From CAYOUV01 sp963790075 (GTDB taxonomy: Bacteria > Chloroflexota > Anaerolineae > Anaerolineales > Villigracilaceae), in contig CAWBNG010000008.1 in NCBI GenBank assembly GCA_963790075.1, positions 1 through 64,000 of the forward strand: a DNA stretch of 64,000 bases, read 5' to 3'. Of this stretch, positions 27,710 to 37,609 are shown piece by piece (within the stretch, counting starts at the first letter, position 1; each line of letters begins with the position of its first letter). The notes under the pieces are model-generated. The model saw only the letters and a list, made by a program, of their open reading frames with translations, was not told the origin of the DNA and made no database searches. Made by a program: the position numbers and the translations under genes.

Positions 27710-28237
27710 TCAGTGCTTGTGGCCGTTCTTCTTGGGGCAGAAATGTCCTTCCGGCTCCATCGGCGCGCCGCACTGCGGACAGATCGGGCGCCCGCGCTGG
27801 ATGACTTCCGCGCCCCAGCGGGCCATCATCCGCACCTGGTCGCGCGTGCACCAGAAACGTATGACGGCAGCGGAATCGGGCTCGCTCTCCTCGGTCAGCA
27901 ATTCGCGCACGCTGAGCACCACCAGATCGCGAGTTTGGTCATAGCCGAGGCCGATCTCGCCGACCCGGAACAATGGCTCGACCGGAGGGCTGATCCGCAT
28001 TTTCTCTTCGTCGTAGTTCCCCGAGGCTTCAGGTAAATCCGGGTTCTGGTTGGCGATGTCGGCCAGGAACTGTTCCAGGCCGACCGATAGGGATTGGACC
28101 TGGAACTTCTCGGTAATGACGGTCACGGTGCGTTCGTCCTGCCAGGCTTGAATATAGAAAACGCGCTGGCCGGGTTTACCAATCGCGTCAGTCGTTATAT
28201 GTAGTACTGGGTCAACTTCCATTTCAAAGCGCGGCAT
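27710..28237 (-). CDS. DUF3090 family protein with C-terminal zinc ribbon
   Basis: This 175-residue protein matches the DUF3090/TIGR03847 layout: an N-terminal beta-rich start MPRFEMEVDPVLHITTDAIG, then RVFYIQAWQDERTVTVITEK and SQSVGLEQFL-type helix. The core is FRVGEIGLGYDQTRDLVVL. The C-terminus has ICPQCGAPMEPEGHFCPKK, a CxxC...C zinc ribbon. No enzymatic function is known. In other phyla it is found beside the SCO1664 kinase-like protein, as here. The C-terminal metal ribbon suggests protein or nucleic-acid interaction, which is inference. Confidence 0.85.
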   Translation of the reverse strand: MPRFEMEVDPVLHITTDAIGKPGQRVFYIQAWQDERTVTVITEKFQVQSLSVGLEQFLADIANQNPDLPEASGNYDEEKMRISPPVEPLFRVGEIGLGYDQTRDLVVLSVRELLTEESEPDSAAVIRFWCTRDQVRMMARWGAEVIQRGRPICPQCGAPMEPEGHFCPKKNGHKH

Positions 28238-28315
28238 ATTAATTCCATAAAAGGGTCTGGAAATTGAAGTATACCATCACAGGGATAGGCTGACCGGCTA
28301 CGCAGGCGGGCGTGC

Positions 28316-28321
28316 TATAAT
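28316..28321 (+). promoter_or_regulatory. -10 box upstream of the acyl-CoA mutase gene
   Basis: TATAAT sits 33 bases before the ATG at 28355, in a context with a good AAAGGAGAGAG Shine-Dalgarno near 28340-28351. No clear -35 box is visible at the usual spacing. Confidence 0.5.
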
Positions 28322-28354
28322 TTCGGTCACAAATCAGGCCAAAGGAGAGAGCCG

Positions 28355-30033
<1,679 letters not shown>

Positions 30034-30034
<1 letters not shown>

Positions 30035-30068
30035 AAAGACAGGGCGACCGCTGGTCGCCCTGTCTTTT
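30034..30068. terminator. Bidirectional terminator
   Basis: AAAAGACAGGGCGACC and GGTCGCCCTGTCTTTT flank a 3-base loop, forming a near-perfect stem flanked by A and T tracts. It lies between the stops of the mutase and the convergent pfkA gene, so it can serve both. Its core CAGGGCGACC recurs in the hairpin at 34548-34575. Confidence 0.9.
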
Positions 30069-30082
30069 GACCGGTTAGAGAA

Positions 30083-31063
30083 TTAGCGCGCCAGCATGCG
30101 CGCCATATCGTAGTATTCCGTGATGGCAGAACGTTCCTGCTGGGTCACCTCTTCCAACGAAAGCAGTTCCACCTCGCGCCCCTGCAAGCCGACCATGACA
30201 CCCGTCTGGTCGTTCAACAGGGCCTCGACTGCCGCCACCCCCAGACGGGCTGCCAGTAAACGGTCAAAAGCCGTCGGAGAGCCGCCGCGTTGGATGTGAC
30301 CCAGGATGGTCACGCGCGTCTTGAAGCCCACGTCCATGGCTTCGATGGCCTCGGCCAGCTGAGTGGCGCGGATACTGGCGCCCTCAGCCACGATGATGAT
30401 GGCGTGATTCTTGCCGCGCCGGTAAGCATCCTCAATCGAGGCGGCCACATCCTCCTCGGTCACCGGGATCTCGGGGCAGAGTACCATTTCAGCCCCGCAG
30501 ACAATCCCGGCCATGACGGCCAGATAGCCGCTGCCGCGGCCCATCGTCTCGATCAGAAAGGCGCGGTTGTGGGAGGAGGCTGTATCGCGCAGTTTGTCGA
30601 CCGCTTGCATGATGGTATTCAGGGCCGAGTCGACACCGATGGCCATGTTGGTGCCCCAGATGTCATTGTCGATGCTGGCCGGCACGCCGACCACCTTGAC
30701 GCCCTGCTTGGACAGCGCCAGTGCGCCGCGCAAAGAGCCATCTCCACCGATCACCACCAGGCCATCCATCCCGGCTTCATTCATGCGGCGGATGGCTTCG
30801 CGCTGGCCGCGCGGCTCCATGAACAAATCGCTGCGGCGTGTCTGCAGGATCGTGCCGCCGCGCTGCAGGATGCCGCCCACGTCACGCACGCCGAGGGAGC
30901 GAAACTCACCGTTGATCAGCCCTTCAAAACCATTGCTGATACCCAAGACGTTCGTACCGCTCGTCGAAGCGGTGCGCACCACCGCACGGATGCAGGAATT
31001 CATCCCCGGTGCATCGCCTCCGGAAGTCAATATTCCAAGTGTAAATTTTGACTGCGATGTCAT
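30083..31063 (-). CDS. pfkA: 6-phosphofructokinase
   Basis: This 326-residue glycolytic enzyme phosphorylates fructose 6-phosphate. GILTSGGDAPGMNSCIRAVV is the N-terminal phosphate-binding loop. LVVIGGDGSLRGALAL and VVGVPASIDNDIWGTNMAIG carry the catalytic region, with the TIDND-type motif. Gly in GGDGS and Ala in place of Lys before SIDND indicate an ATP-dependent rather than pyrophosphate-dependent enzyme. Other landmarks are FLIETMGRGSGYLA and VTILGHIQRGGSPTAFD. It lies 7 bases downstream of the RNase Z gene, so the two may share a message. The assignment is firm; the ATP preference follows from known residue correlations. Confidence 0.95.
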   Translation of the reverse strand: MTSQSKFTLGILTSGGDAPGMNSCIRAVVRTASTSGTNVLGISNGFEGLINGEFRSLGVRDVGGILQRGGTILQTRRSDLFMEPRGQREAIRRMNEAGMDGLVVIGGDGSLRGALALSKQGVKVVGVPASIDNDIWGTNMAIGVDSALNTIMQAVDKLRDTASSHNRAFLIETMGRGSGYLAVMAGIVCGAEMVLCPEIPVTEEDVAASIEDAYRRGKNHAIIIVAEGASIRATQLAEAIEAMDVGFKTRVTILGHIQRGGSPTAFDRLLAARLGVAAVEALLNDQTGVMVGLQGREVELLSLEEVTQQERSAITEYYDMARMLAR

Positions 31064-31070
31064 TCTAACC

Positions 31071-31988
31071 TCAGGTCCGTTTGATCAGATAATTGTCGAA
31101 ATCGCGCGCAACCTTCGCCTCAGGAAAAACAGACTGGGCTTCTGCCAGTACATCCCGTTCGCGATAGCGGCGCGAAATATGGGTCAGCATCAACTGCTTG
31201 ACGTTCGCCTTCACGGCCAGTTCGGCTGCCTGACGGGCCGTCAGATGCGAGAACTGACGGGCCATATCCGCTTCGGCATCCAGGTAGGTCGATTCGATCA
31301 CCAGCCCATCCGCATCCTGACAGACTTCCAGAAGGTCGTCAGTGCGGCCGACATCCCCCACGACGACCAGTTTCACGCCGCGCTGCGAGGGACCCAGCAC
31401 ATCGTCCGGCTCGATCTGCCGGCCATCCGCCAGGGTGACACTGCGGCCTTCGACCAGGTCGCGCCGTTCGGGTCCGGGTGGCAGGCCCAGTTTCTCGGCC
31501 TGATCCACCAGGAAAGGCCGGTGGGGCTTGCCTTCGAAGAGATACCCAAAACAGTCCGGCCCGCGGTGGGTGACCGGGAAAGCAGTCACACTGAAATCCT
31601 GCGCATCGAAGATGAGGCCTGGTTTGATCTCGCGCAAATGCAGCGGCATGGGCGCCTGTGTGCCGCGTAGGACGACGCCATACAGCAAATCGTGAACGCG
31701 GTCCAAGGCCGAACGGCCGCCGAAGATTTCAAGTTCTTCGATGGCCTCCCAGCGCATGAACGTGGAAAGCAGCCCACCCAGGCCCAGGATGTGATCCAGG
31801 TGACCGTGGGTGAGCAGGACGCGCGTCAATCTTTTGAAACCGGCACCCGACTGCAAAATCTGGCGCTGGGTTCCTTCACCACAGTCCACCAGAAAACGAT
31901 ACTCGTCGTGCTTGACAATATGAGCGGAAAGCCCGCGCCGCGCTGAAGGCGCAGATGCAGAAGTGCCGAGAAATAGAATCTCGAACAA
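31071..31988 (-). CDS. rnz: Ribonuclease Z
   Basis: This protein of about 305 residues belongs to the tRNase Z group of metallo-beta-lactamases, which cleave the 3' trailer of tRNA precursors. The N-terminus FEILFLGTSASAPSARRG and the metal motif LLTHGHLDHILGLGG (HxHxDH) are diagnostic. FPVTHRGPDCFGYLFEG, IESTYLDAEADMARQFSHLT (with the AxDxxxHLT-like box) and MLTHISRRYRERD supply the other ligands. I propose the TTG at 31988 as start: it gives the typical MFEILFLGTSAS N-terminus and AAGGA lies eight bases upstream. The first TTG at 32018 would add ten unusual residues. The gene is divergent from ftsK. Confidence 0.93.
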   Translation of the reverse strand: MFEILFLGTSASAPSARRGLSAHIVKHDEYRFLVDCGEGTQRQILQSGAGFKRLTRVLLTHGHLDHILGLGGLLSTFMRWEAIEELEIFGGRSALDRVHDLLYGVVLRGTQAPMPLHLREIKPGLIFDAQDFSVTAFPVTHRGPDCFGYLFEGKPHRPFLVDQAEKLGLPPGPERRDLVEGRSVTLADGRQIEPDDVLGPSQRGVKLVVVGDVGRTDDLLEVCQDADGLVIESTYLDAEADMARQFSHLTARQAAELAVKANVKQLMLTHISRRYRERDVLAEAQSVFPEAKVARDFDNYLIKRT

Positions 31989-32049
31989 CGTGGATATCCT
32001 TGTAAGCGTTTCGGACAATTGTACCTCAAGATAGACAGACCATTTGTGC

Positions 32050-32055
32050 TATAAT
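32050..32055 (+). promoter_or_regulatory. -10 box of ftsK
   Basis: TATAAT lies 37 bases before the ftsK ATG in the short divergent rnz-ftsK region. TCAAGA at 32027-32032, 17 bases upstream, is the best but weak -35 candidate. Confidence 0.45.
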
Positions 32056-32092
32056 GATTCCACTCTAGATACCAGGTCCCCAAAGAGTTCCC

Positions 32093-34441
32093 ATGCCGAT
32101 TAAAAAACCGAGCCGTTCTTCCCACAGCTCGAAATCCAAAACAAAAGCCAAGCCCAGCCGGGCGAAAACCTCGCGCGGGAAAGCGATCAGCAGCAAATCC
32201 AGCAGCCGACGCCGGTCTGCTGCGCCGCCTGCACCGCCCAGAGCCACCCTTTCCCCTGAACGCCGCCTCGACCTGATCGGGATCGTCATGGCTGTGGTTG
32301 GGCTGATCACACTGCTTAGCCTGATCTCGTCCAACCGCAGCGCCCTGACCGGAGGCTGGGTTCACATCGTCTCGCTGCTCTTCGGCTGGGGAGTCTATAT
32401 CCTGCCGATCGCCTTGCTGGTGGTCGGCGCCTGGCTGGTATTCCGCAACCTGGAGAGCATCCCGCCCTTCTCGGTCGAGCGCGCCACCGGCTTCGTCCTG
32501 CTCTTCATCTGGCTGCAGGTCGCCCTACACGTGATCGCGGGCAGCCCAAGCCAGTCCTCGGCCATCGCAGACGCGGGAAAGGGCGGCGGCTATGTAGGCA
32601 GCCTCTTCGTCAACCTGCTCTGGGCCGGGTTGGGCAGCGGTGGGGCAATTGTGGCCCTGATTGCCTGGCTGCTGATTTCCCTGACGATGACGCTGGACCT
32701 TTCCATCCCGGAGTTGTTCCAGTTCTTCGGCCCAATCCTGGCCCGCACGCGCCAGGCGATTTCTGAATTCCGTACCAGCAAAACACCCGAACCGAATCAT
32801 CATGCAACAGCTCCGATCCCGGCCCCGGAAGCGCACGCCAACGGCTTCACGCCCCTGGAACGCACGTCCGAGCCGCCGCAGGTGCCGCCAGAACAGGTGG
32901 CTGATTTCACCCAACCGCGGACCATCACCAGCGCGCCCAGTATCGTCTGGGCCCTGCCGAGCGTAAAAAACATCCTGGACCTGGGTTCGGCTCCCACCAT
33001 TAATGAAGAGTTCATCGAACAACGTGCGCGCCTGATCGAGGATACCCTGGGTTCCTTCGGCGCTCCGGCGCAGGTGATCGAGATCAACCGCGGGCCGACG
33101 ATCACGCAGTTCGGCGTCGAGCCGCTCTTCGTCGAGACTCGCACCGGACGCACGCGCGTGCGCGTCAGCAAGATCGCCTCACTGGCCGATGACCTGGCCC
33201 TGGCGCTGGCCGCGCCGCGCATCCGCATCCAGGCGCCCGTCCCCGGACGCGGCTATATCGGCATCGAGGTCCCCAACGAAGAGATGACCCTGGTCTCGCT
33301 GCGCGACATCATGGAAAGCGACATCTTCCAGCGCAAGGCCTCGCCCCTGCGTTTCGCCCTCGGGCGTGACGTCGCCGGGCACCCGGTCACCGCCGACCTG
33401 ACCAGCATGCCGCACCTGCTGATCGCGGGTACGACCGGCTCCGGCAAATCGGTGCTGGTCAATTCCATCCTGACCTGCATGCTGCTGCGTAATGCCCCGG
33501 ACGATATCCGGCTGGTGCTGGTCGATCCCAAACGGGTCGAACTGACCAGCTACAACGGCATTCCGCACCTGCTGGCCCCGGTGGTGGTCGAAATGGAGCG
33601 CGTGATTGGCGCGCTGCAGTGGATGACGCGCGAGATGGACAAGCGCTACCATGAATTCGCCCAGCGCGGCGCGCGCAACATCGAGGATTACAACACCCGC
33701 ATGAAGCTGCAGGGCGGAAAAAAACTGCCGTACCTGGTGATCGTGATCGACGAACTGGCCGACCTGATGATGATCGCCCCCGACGAGACCGAGCGCACCA
33801 TCACCCGCCTGGCCCAACTGGCGCGCGCCACCGGCATTCACATGATCCTGGCCACCCAGCGTCCCTCGGTGGACGTGGTCACCGGCCTGATCAAAGCCAA
33901 CTTCCCTGCGCGGGTGGCCTTCGCCGTCGCCTCGGGCGTGGACTCGCGCGTGATCCTCGACCAACCCGGAGCAGAGCGCCTGCTCGGGCGCGGCGACATG
34001 CTCTATCAGGCGCCAGATGCGCCCGCACCGGTCCGCTTGCAGGGTGTTTTCGTCTCGGATTACGAAATCCAGCGCCTGGTCGAATTCTGGCACCAGCAGG
34101 CGGCCCAGTACAACCCCTACGCCATGCCGGGCGCCACCAGCGGCGGTCCCCCGGTGGACGCCCTGCCGGAACACGTCCCGCTCAAGCAGGTCCCCATGTG
34201 GGAGGAGATGAAACCGGAAGAAACGCAGGATCCGCTGCTGGAAGAGGCGATCGATCTCGTCCGCCGCGAGGGACGGGCTTCGATCTCGATGCTGCAGCGC
34301 AAGTTGCGCATCGGCTATACGCGCGCCGCCCGCCTGGTCGATACGATGGAAGACCAGGGGATCGTCAGCCCGCCGGAGGGGGGCACGCAAGTGCGGCAGG
34401 TCCTGGACTACGGGCCGGCAGCACCGCCAAAAGAGGATTGA
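32093..34441 (+). CDS. ftsK: DNA translocase FtsK/SpoIIIE
   Basis: This 782-residue motor couples chromosome segregation to division. After a basic Ser/Lys-rich N-terminus (residues 1-50), about four membrane helices span residues 60-215. A Pro-rich linker then leads to the motor: EFIEQRARLIEDTLGSFGAP, then Walker A AGTTGSGKSVLVNSIL near residue 445. Walker B is YLVIVIDELADLMM, and ATQRPSVDVVTGLIKANFPA and RLLGRGDMLYQ are family motifs. The C-terminal gamma winged helix is DPLLEEAIDLVRREGRASIS with RIGYTRAARLVDTMED, which reads KOPS-like sequences. The length is on the short side, like SpoIIIE. It is transcribed from its own promoter. Confidence 0.96.
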   Translation: MPIKKPSRSSHSSKSKTKAKPSRAKTSRGKAISSKSSSRRRSAAPPAPPRATLSPERRLDLIGIVMAVVGLITLLSLISSNRSALTGGWVHIVSLLFGWGVYILPIALLVVGAWLVFRNLESIPPFSVERATGFVLLFIWLQVALHVIAGSPSQSSAIADAGKGGGYVGSLFVNLLWAGLGSGGAIVALIAWLLISLTMTLDLSIPELFQFFGPILARTRQAISEFRTSKTPEPNHHATAPIPAPEAHANGFTPLERTSEPPQVPPEQVADFTQPRTITSAPSIVWALPSVKNILDLGSAPTINEEFIEQRARLIEDTLGSFGAPAQVIEINRGPTITQFGVEPLFVETRTGRTRVRVSKIASLADDLALALAAPRIRIQAPVPGRGYIGIEVPNEEMTLVSLRDIMESDIFQRKASPLRFALGRDVAGHPVTADLTSMPHLLIAGTTGSGKSVLVNSILTCMLLRNAPDDIRLVLVDPKRVELTSYNGIPHLLAPVVVEMERVIGALQWMTREMDKRYHEFAQRGARNIEDYNTRMKLQGGKKLPYLVIVIDELADLMMIAPDETERTITRLAQLARATGIHMILATQRPSVDVVTGLIKANFPARVAFAVASGVDSRVILDQPGAERLLGRGDMLYQAPDAPAPVRLQGVFVSDYEIQRLVEFWHQQAAQYNPYAMPGATSGGPPVDALPEHVPLKQVPMWEEMKPEETQDPLLEEAIDLVRREGRASISMLQRKLRIGYTRAARLVDTMEDQGIVSPPEGGTQVRQVLDYGPAAPPKED

Positions 34442-34547
34442 GAAGATTACTGCTTCTTGTACATATTCCTGAATTACCTTTTATCGAATTGCCTTTACGT
34501 TGCAGAAACCTGGTTCAAATATTTACGCAGCACTCTGTAAATAAAAA

Positions 34548-34575
34548 CAGGGCGACCGGTGAACCGGTCGCCCTG
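34548..34575. terminator. Hairpin terminator between ftsK and the kinase gene
   Basis: CAGGGCGACCGGT pairs with ACCGGTCGCCCTG around a two-base loop. On the minus strand it is followed by a T run, so it mainly terminates the convergent kinase gene. It shares its CAGGGCGACC core with the terminator at 30034-30068. Confidence 0.85.
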
Positions 34576-34585
34576 AGCATTTATT

Positions 34586-36688
34586 CTACTGCGCTGGCCG
34601 CAAGGCGAACTGCGGCTTGCCGCGCGGGTCGGTGAAGAAGTCAAACGGCATGGGGAGCGGCTGAGCCGAGGCACCGGTGCCCAACGTCCCGAACGGCACA
34701 TAGTACAACTGGATCGAACCGTTCGAACCCTGGCGGATATCCTGGAAGGCGAAAGCCACGTAGGAACCGTCCGGGCTCCAGCGCGCGTCACGGTAACAGC
34801 AGACGCCATCCACCGGGTCGTACTGCTGGGCTTTGTGCAGGTTGGTGTTGTAACTGTACAGATCGCCGAAGCCCTCGTTGCGCACGGAACTGTTCAACAG
34901 GAAGAGCTGGCTGCCATCCCAGTCGAAATCGGGGATGAGCGGGGTGTTGCTGTAGTTGGTAGGGGTAAAGCGTGAGCCGGGGAACTCATCCAGGCGCAGC
35001 GGATCGGCATCGCTGCAGCGGCTGATGTCCATCACGCGAATCAAATCCGCCTGCCGGTTCCCGCTGATGCCCAGGAAGATGAAGGCCAGTTGCTTGCCAT
35101 CGGCTGACCAGCGCACGTCCTTGACGCTGACGTCGTGGAAGGTCAGACAGCCCTGGTCCTTGATCGTGGCCAGCAGGTCCAGGCGCGTGCGGGCCGCCTT
35201 CAGGGCTTCCAGATCGAAGGGGACGACGAACAATTCGCGGCTGAGGCTGATGGCTACCCACTTACCATCCGGCGAGACGCGGAAGCCGTCGAACACATCG
35301 GCCGAATTGAAGCAGGCCAGCATGTCCACCCGTCCGGGGTCGAGGTTCACGGAACCGGCGCATTTGCCGGTGATGTAGACCAGGGTGTTACGGTCGTTCA
35401 GCCACTGCAGGTTGGATTTGGCCGCGCCGTCATTGGTCAACTGTTTCAGGTCGCTCCCGTCGACGTTCATCACCCAGACCTCGTTCGAGCGGATGAAGGC
35501 GATCTTGTCGGCCCCACCGACGACCGGCAGGGAAGGCCCGGCAGCGGGCGTGTCAGTCGGGGCAGCAGGTGAAGCTTCTACTACCGGGACGGCGGTCGAA
35601 TTATCGGCCGGAGGAAGCGTGGGCCTGACGGGAACTGCGGTGGGCGGCGGCATTTGGGTGGACATCGTGGTCGGAGCCACCAGGCCAAACGGGAGGCCGC
35701 CGTTCATGAACAGCACCCCACCCGCTACGGCCAGGACCAGCACCACCGGGATGGCCAGCAGCCACAGGCTGAAAGAGCTGCGTGGCCTGGCCACGTCGAC
35801 CTTGGCCCCCCCGACCTTGGTCTTGTCAGCCCACTTGCGGGTCGTGGAAAGGGAGGTCTTGCTCAGATCGGGTGTTTCACCGCGCGCCAGGGCATTCACG
35901 GCCTCGGCCAGCTCTTTGCCGGTGGAGAAGCGCTGATTGCGGTTCTTGGCCATGGCCTTGGCGATGATGGCTTCCGTGGCCGGGGGCAGGTTGGGATTGG
36001 CGTCCAGGATGTGCGGGATCGGCTCGGTGATGTGCTTGACCACCACACCCATGGGTGTGTCGGCCTCGTAAGGCCGTTTGCCGGTCAGCATCTCGAACAG
36101 GATCACACCCAGTGTGTAGATATCGGAACGGCCGTCGATCGCTTCTCCCTGGGCCTGTTCCGGACTCATGTAAGTAGGGGTGCCGATGATACCGCTGCCG
36201 GTCACGTTGGTGGAGGACTGGGTCAGCTTGGCAATCCCGAAGTCAGAAAGATAGGGCTCGCCCTGGCGATCGAAGAGAACGTTGCCGGGCTTCAGGTCGC
36301 GGTGGATGATGCCTTTGGCGTGAGCCGCGTCCAGGGCGGCTGCCATGCGGTCGACCACCATGGCCGCCCCCGAGATGGGCAGCGGGCCGTTTTTAAGCCG
36401 GTCGGAGAGCGAGCCGCCATCCATGTAGCGCATGACGAAATACGGCTGGCCGTCATCCTCACCGACGTCGTAAACCGGGACAATGAAGGGGTGCTCGAGC
36501 TGTGCGATGGTCTTGGCCTCGCGCTCGAAGCGCACCCGGAACTGCGGGTCGTGCAACATTTCGTGCGGCAGCACCTTGACCGCCACCTCGCGCTCGAAGC
36601 GGGGATCGTAGCCGCGGTAAACGGTTGCCATACCGCCGCGTCCAAGCTCGGCTTCGATCTTGTATTGTCCGATCTTCTCTGGCTCCAT
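34586..36688 (-). CDS. Membrane serine/threonine protein kinase with beta-propeller sensor
   Basis: This 700-residue protein has a PknB/Hanks-type kinase domain at residues 1-275: P-loop GRGGMATVYRG (16-26), VAVKVL with Lys38, catalytic HRDLKPGN (129-136), SDFGIAK (149-151) and MSPEQAQ. A juxtamembrane segment precedes one transmembrane helix (about 306-328). Outside lies a Pro/Thr-rich linker, then TolB/WD40-like blades from about residue 395 (KIAFIRSNEVWVMNVDGSDL, FRVSPDGKWVAI, VRWSADGKQLAFIF, ARWSPDGSYVAFAF). PknB-like kinases usually carry PASTA repeats instead, so a propeller sensor is notable. The kinase motifs are complete, so activity is expected; the ligand is unknown. Confidence 0.93.
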   Translation of the reverse strand: MEPEKIGQYKIEAELGRGGMATVYRGYDPRFEREVAVKVLPHEMLHDPQFRVRFEREAKTIAQLEHPFIVPVYDVGEDDGQPYFVMRYMDGGSLSDRLKNGPLPISGAAMVVDRMAAALDAAHAKGIIHRDLKPGNVLFDRQGEPYLSDFGIAKLTQSSTNVTGSGIIGTPTYMSPEQAQGEAIDGRSDIYTLGVILFEMLTGKRPYEADTPMGVVVKHITEPIPHILDANPNLPPATEAIIAKAMAKNRNQRFSTGKELAEAVNALARGETPDLSKTSLSTTRKWADKTKVGGAKVDVARPRSSFSLWLLAIPVVLVLAVAGGVLFMNGGLPFGLVAPTTMSTQMPPPTAVPVRPTLPPADNSTAVPVVEASPAAPTDTPAAGPSLPVVGGADKIAFIRSNEVWVMNVDGSDLKQLTNDGAAKSNLQWLNDRNTLVYITGKCAGSVNLDPGRVDMLACFNSADVFDGFRVSPDGKWVAISLSRELFVVPFDLEALKAARTRLDLLATIKDQGCLTFHDVSVKDVRWSADGKQLAFIFLGISGNRQADLIRVMDISRCSDADPLRLDEFPGSRFTPTNYSNTPLIPDFDWDGSQLFLLNSSVRNEGFGDLYSYNTNLHKAQQYDPVDGVCCYRDARWSPDGSYVAFAFQDIRQGSNGSIQLYYVPFGTLGTGASAQPLPMPFDFFTDPRGKPQFALRPAQ

Positions 36689-36728
36689 GGGACAAGTATA
36701 TCAACGCGTATGTTGAAAAGCAAGCACC

Positions 36729-36757
36729 TTGAGGCGGCCCTGCAAGGATGCTATAAT
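36729..36757 (+). promoter_or_regulatory. Sigma70-type promoter of tRNA-Arg
   Basis: TTGAGG at 36729-36734, a 17-base spacer, and TATAAT at 36752-36757 precede the tRNA by ten bases. Spacing and -10 are consensus, so transcription should start near 36764. Confidence 0.8.
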
Positions 36758-36767
36758 CCCCGGGCAA

Positions 36768-36839
36768 GCCCCAGTAGCACAATGGACAGTGCAGGGCACT
36801 CCTAAGGCTCTGATGGGGGTTCGATTCCCTCCTGGGGCA
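36768..36839 (+). tRNA. tRNA-Arg (anticodon CCU)
   Basis: A complete cloverleaf is readable: acceptor GCCCCAG/CTGGGGC, D stem GCAC/GTGC with AATGGACA loop, and anticodon stem GGGCA/GGCTC (one terminal A-G mismatch) with loop CTCCTAA. Next come a 4-base variable loop and T arm GGGGG-TTCGATT-CCCTC (one G-T pair), and the discriminator A. The anticodon CCT decodes AGG. The sequence after the discriminator is CACACG, so CCA is added after transcription. Search for a copy of the 3' end downstream found none, so there is no direct sign of an integrated element. Confidence 0.9.
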
Positions 36840-36959
36840 CACGCTCCCTAAGATCGGGCAGATCTGGATGGGGAGTTCCATCTCTCCTCATCGCCGCCCT
36901 GGCCCTCTCATCCGGGCTCCTCCCGGAAGACAGTTTGTAAATAAAAAGGGTTACCATCT

Positions 36960-37190
36960 GTGAAATTCAGAATTCGCACCCGCCTGCTGCTGCACCGCAT
37001 CGACCCATCCACCATGTCGCTCATTCCCAGCAAGGTCGAAGTCGATGAAATTATGGACTTCGACCACGTGCCCTTCGCCAAGGAGATCCAGGAGGCATTC
37101 GAAAAACACCCCGAGTACCGTATGCACATCATCGGCTGGCCGGATCCGATCGATATCGAGCCGGTCCAGGCTGAAGACGAAGAAGTTTGA
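36960..37190 (+). CDS. Small hypothetical protein
   Basis: This 76-residue protein has a GTG start with AAGGG nine bases upstream. It begins with a basic segment (MKFRIRTRLLLHRIDPSTMS), followed by an acidic body with VDEIMDFDHVPFAKEIQEAF. It ends in a run of Asp/Glu residues. No domain is recognised. A long opposite-strand frame covers the same bases but looks random in composition. The body has protein-like helix-strand content, so it may be real. It is flanked by the tRNA and an attC-like element. Confidence 0.45.
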   Translation: MKFRIRTRLLLHRIDPSTMSLIPSKVEVDEIMDFDHVPFAKEIQEAFEKHPEYRMHIIGWPDPIDIEPVQAEDEEV

Positions 37191-37285
37191 GAAGGTAAAT
37201 CAGCCACCAACCTAGCTTGATTATCTCTGTGATGTGCATTTTGATAGGGATTTCGGGATTCCAACGAAAGATAGGTGAAGGCTCT

Positions 37286-37468
37286 GCCTAACATCGCGTG
37301 TACGCGGACGGCTGGATTCTCACCGCCAAATTGACTTTTTTTCGTGGCTTTGGATTTTGTCCGTTTCGCGGACGAGTCCATGTCCCTCCAGCCGCCAGTA
37401 TCCCCTTCGGGGATGATATCCTTACAGGACGATGTCCTTGACGGGATGATATCGCAAACCGTTAGGGC
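37286..37468. repeat. Imperfect long palindrome, attC-like
   Basis: GCCTAAC at 37286-37292 faces GTTAGGG at 37461-37467, the layout of the R'' and R' boxes of integron attC sites. Inside, GGCTGGA pairs with TCCAGCC and GTCCG with CGGAC, and GGGATGATATC occurs twice. The 183-base span is longer than most attC sites. No integrase gene is seen, so attC identity is a hypothesis. It lies in an otherwise gene-free stretch of about 420 bases. Confidence 0.35.
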
Positions 37469-37510
37469 ACAATTCTGGGAGCCTGGCGCGAATTCCACAA
37501 ACTAATCAAT

Positions 37511-37549
37511 AATCAAAACGGGATGGTGACGAACCATCCCGTTTTGATT
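37511..37549. terminator. Perfect bidirectional terminator hairpin
   Basis: AATCAAAACGGGATGGT and ACCATCCCGTTTTGATT form a perfect 17-base-pair stem with a 5-base loop, flanked by A- and T-rich arms. It isolates the small protein and attC-like element from the next gene. Confidence 0.85.
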
Positions 37550-37555
37550 CCACTG

Positions 37556-37588
37556 TACCCGTACGGGTAATTTATGTCATAATGACAT
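37556..37588 (+). promoter_or_regulatory. Two operator-like palindromes overlapping the promoter of the membrane protein gene
   Basis: TACCCGTACGGGTA (37556-37569) is a perfect 14-base palindrome, and ATGTCAT-A-ATGACAT (37574-37588) is a second dyad. The latter covers a CATAAT -10 candidate for the gene starting at 37610. Two dyads in 33 bases suggest control by dimeric regulators; none is encoded nearby. Confidence 0.5.
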
Positions 37589-37609
37589 TGAGGTCAAAAG
37601 AGGTTCGCT

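Noticed and set aside
36908..37498. 196-codon minus-strand frame across the small ORF and attC-like element
   Set aside because: Composition is Ser/Arg-rich without domain-like pattern, and it crosses a strong palindrome; it looks like a shadow.
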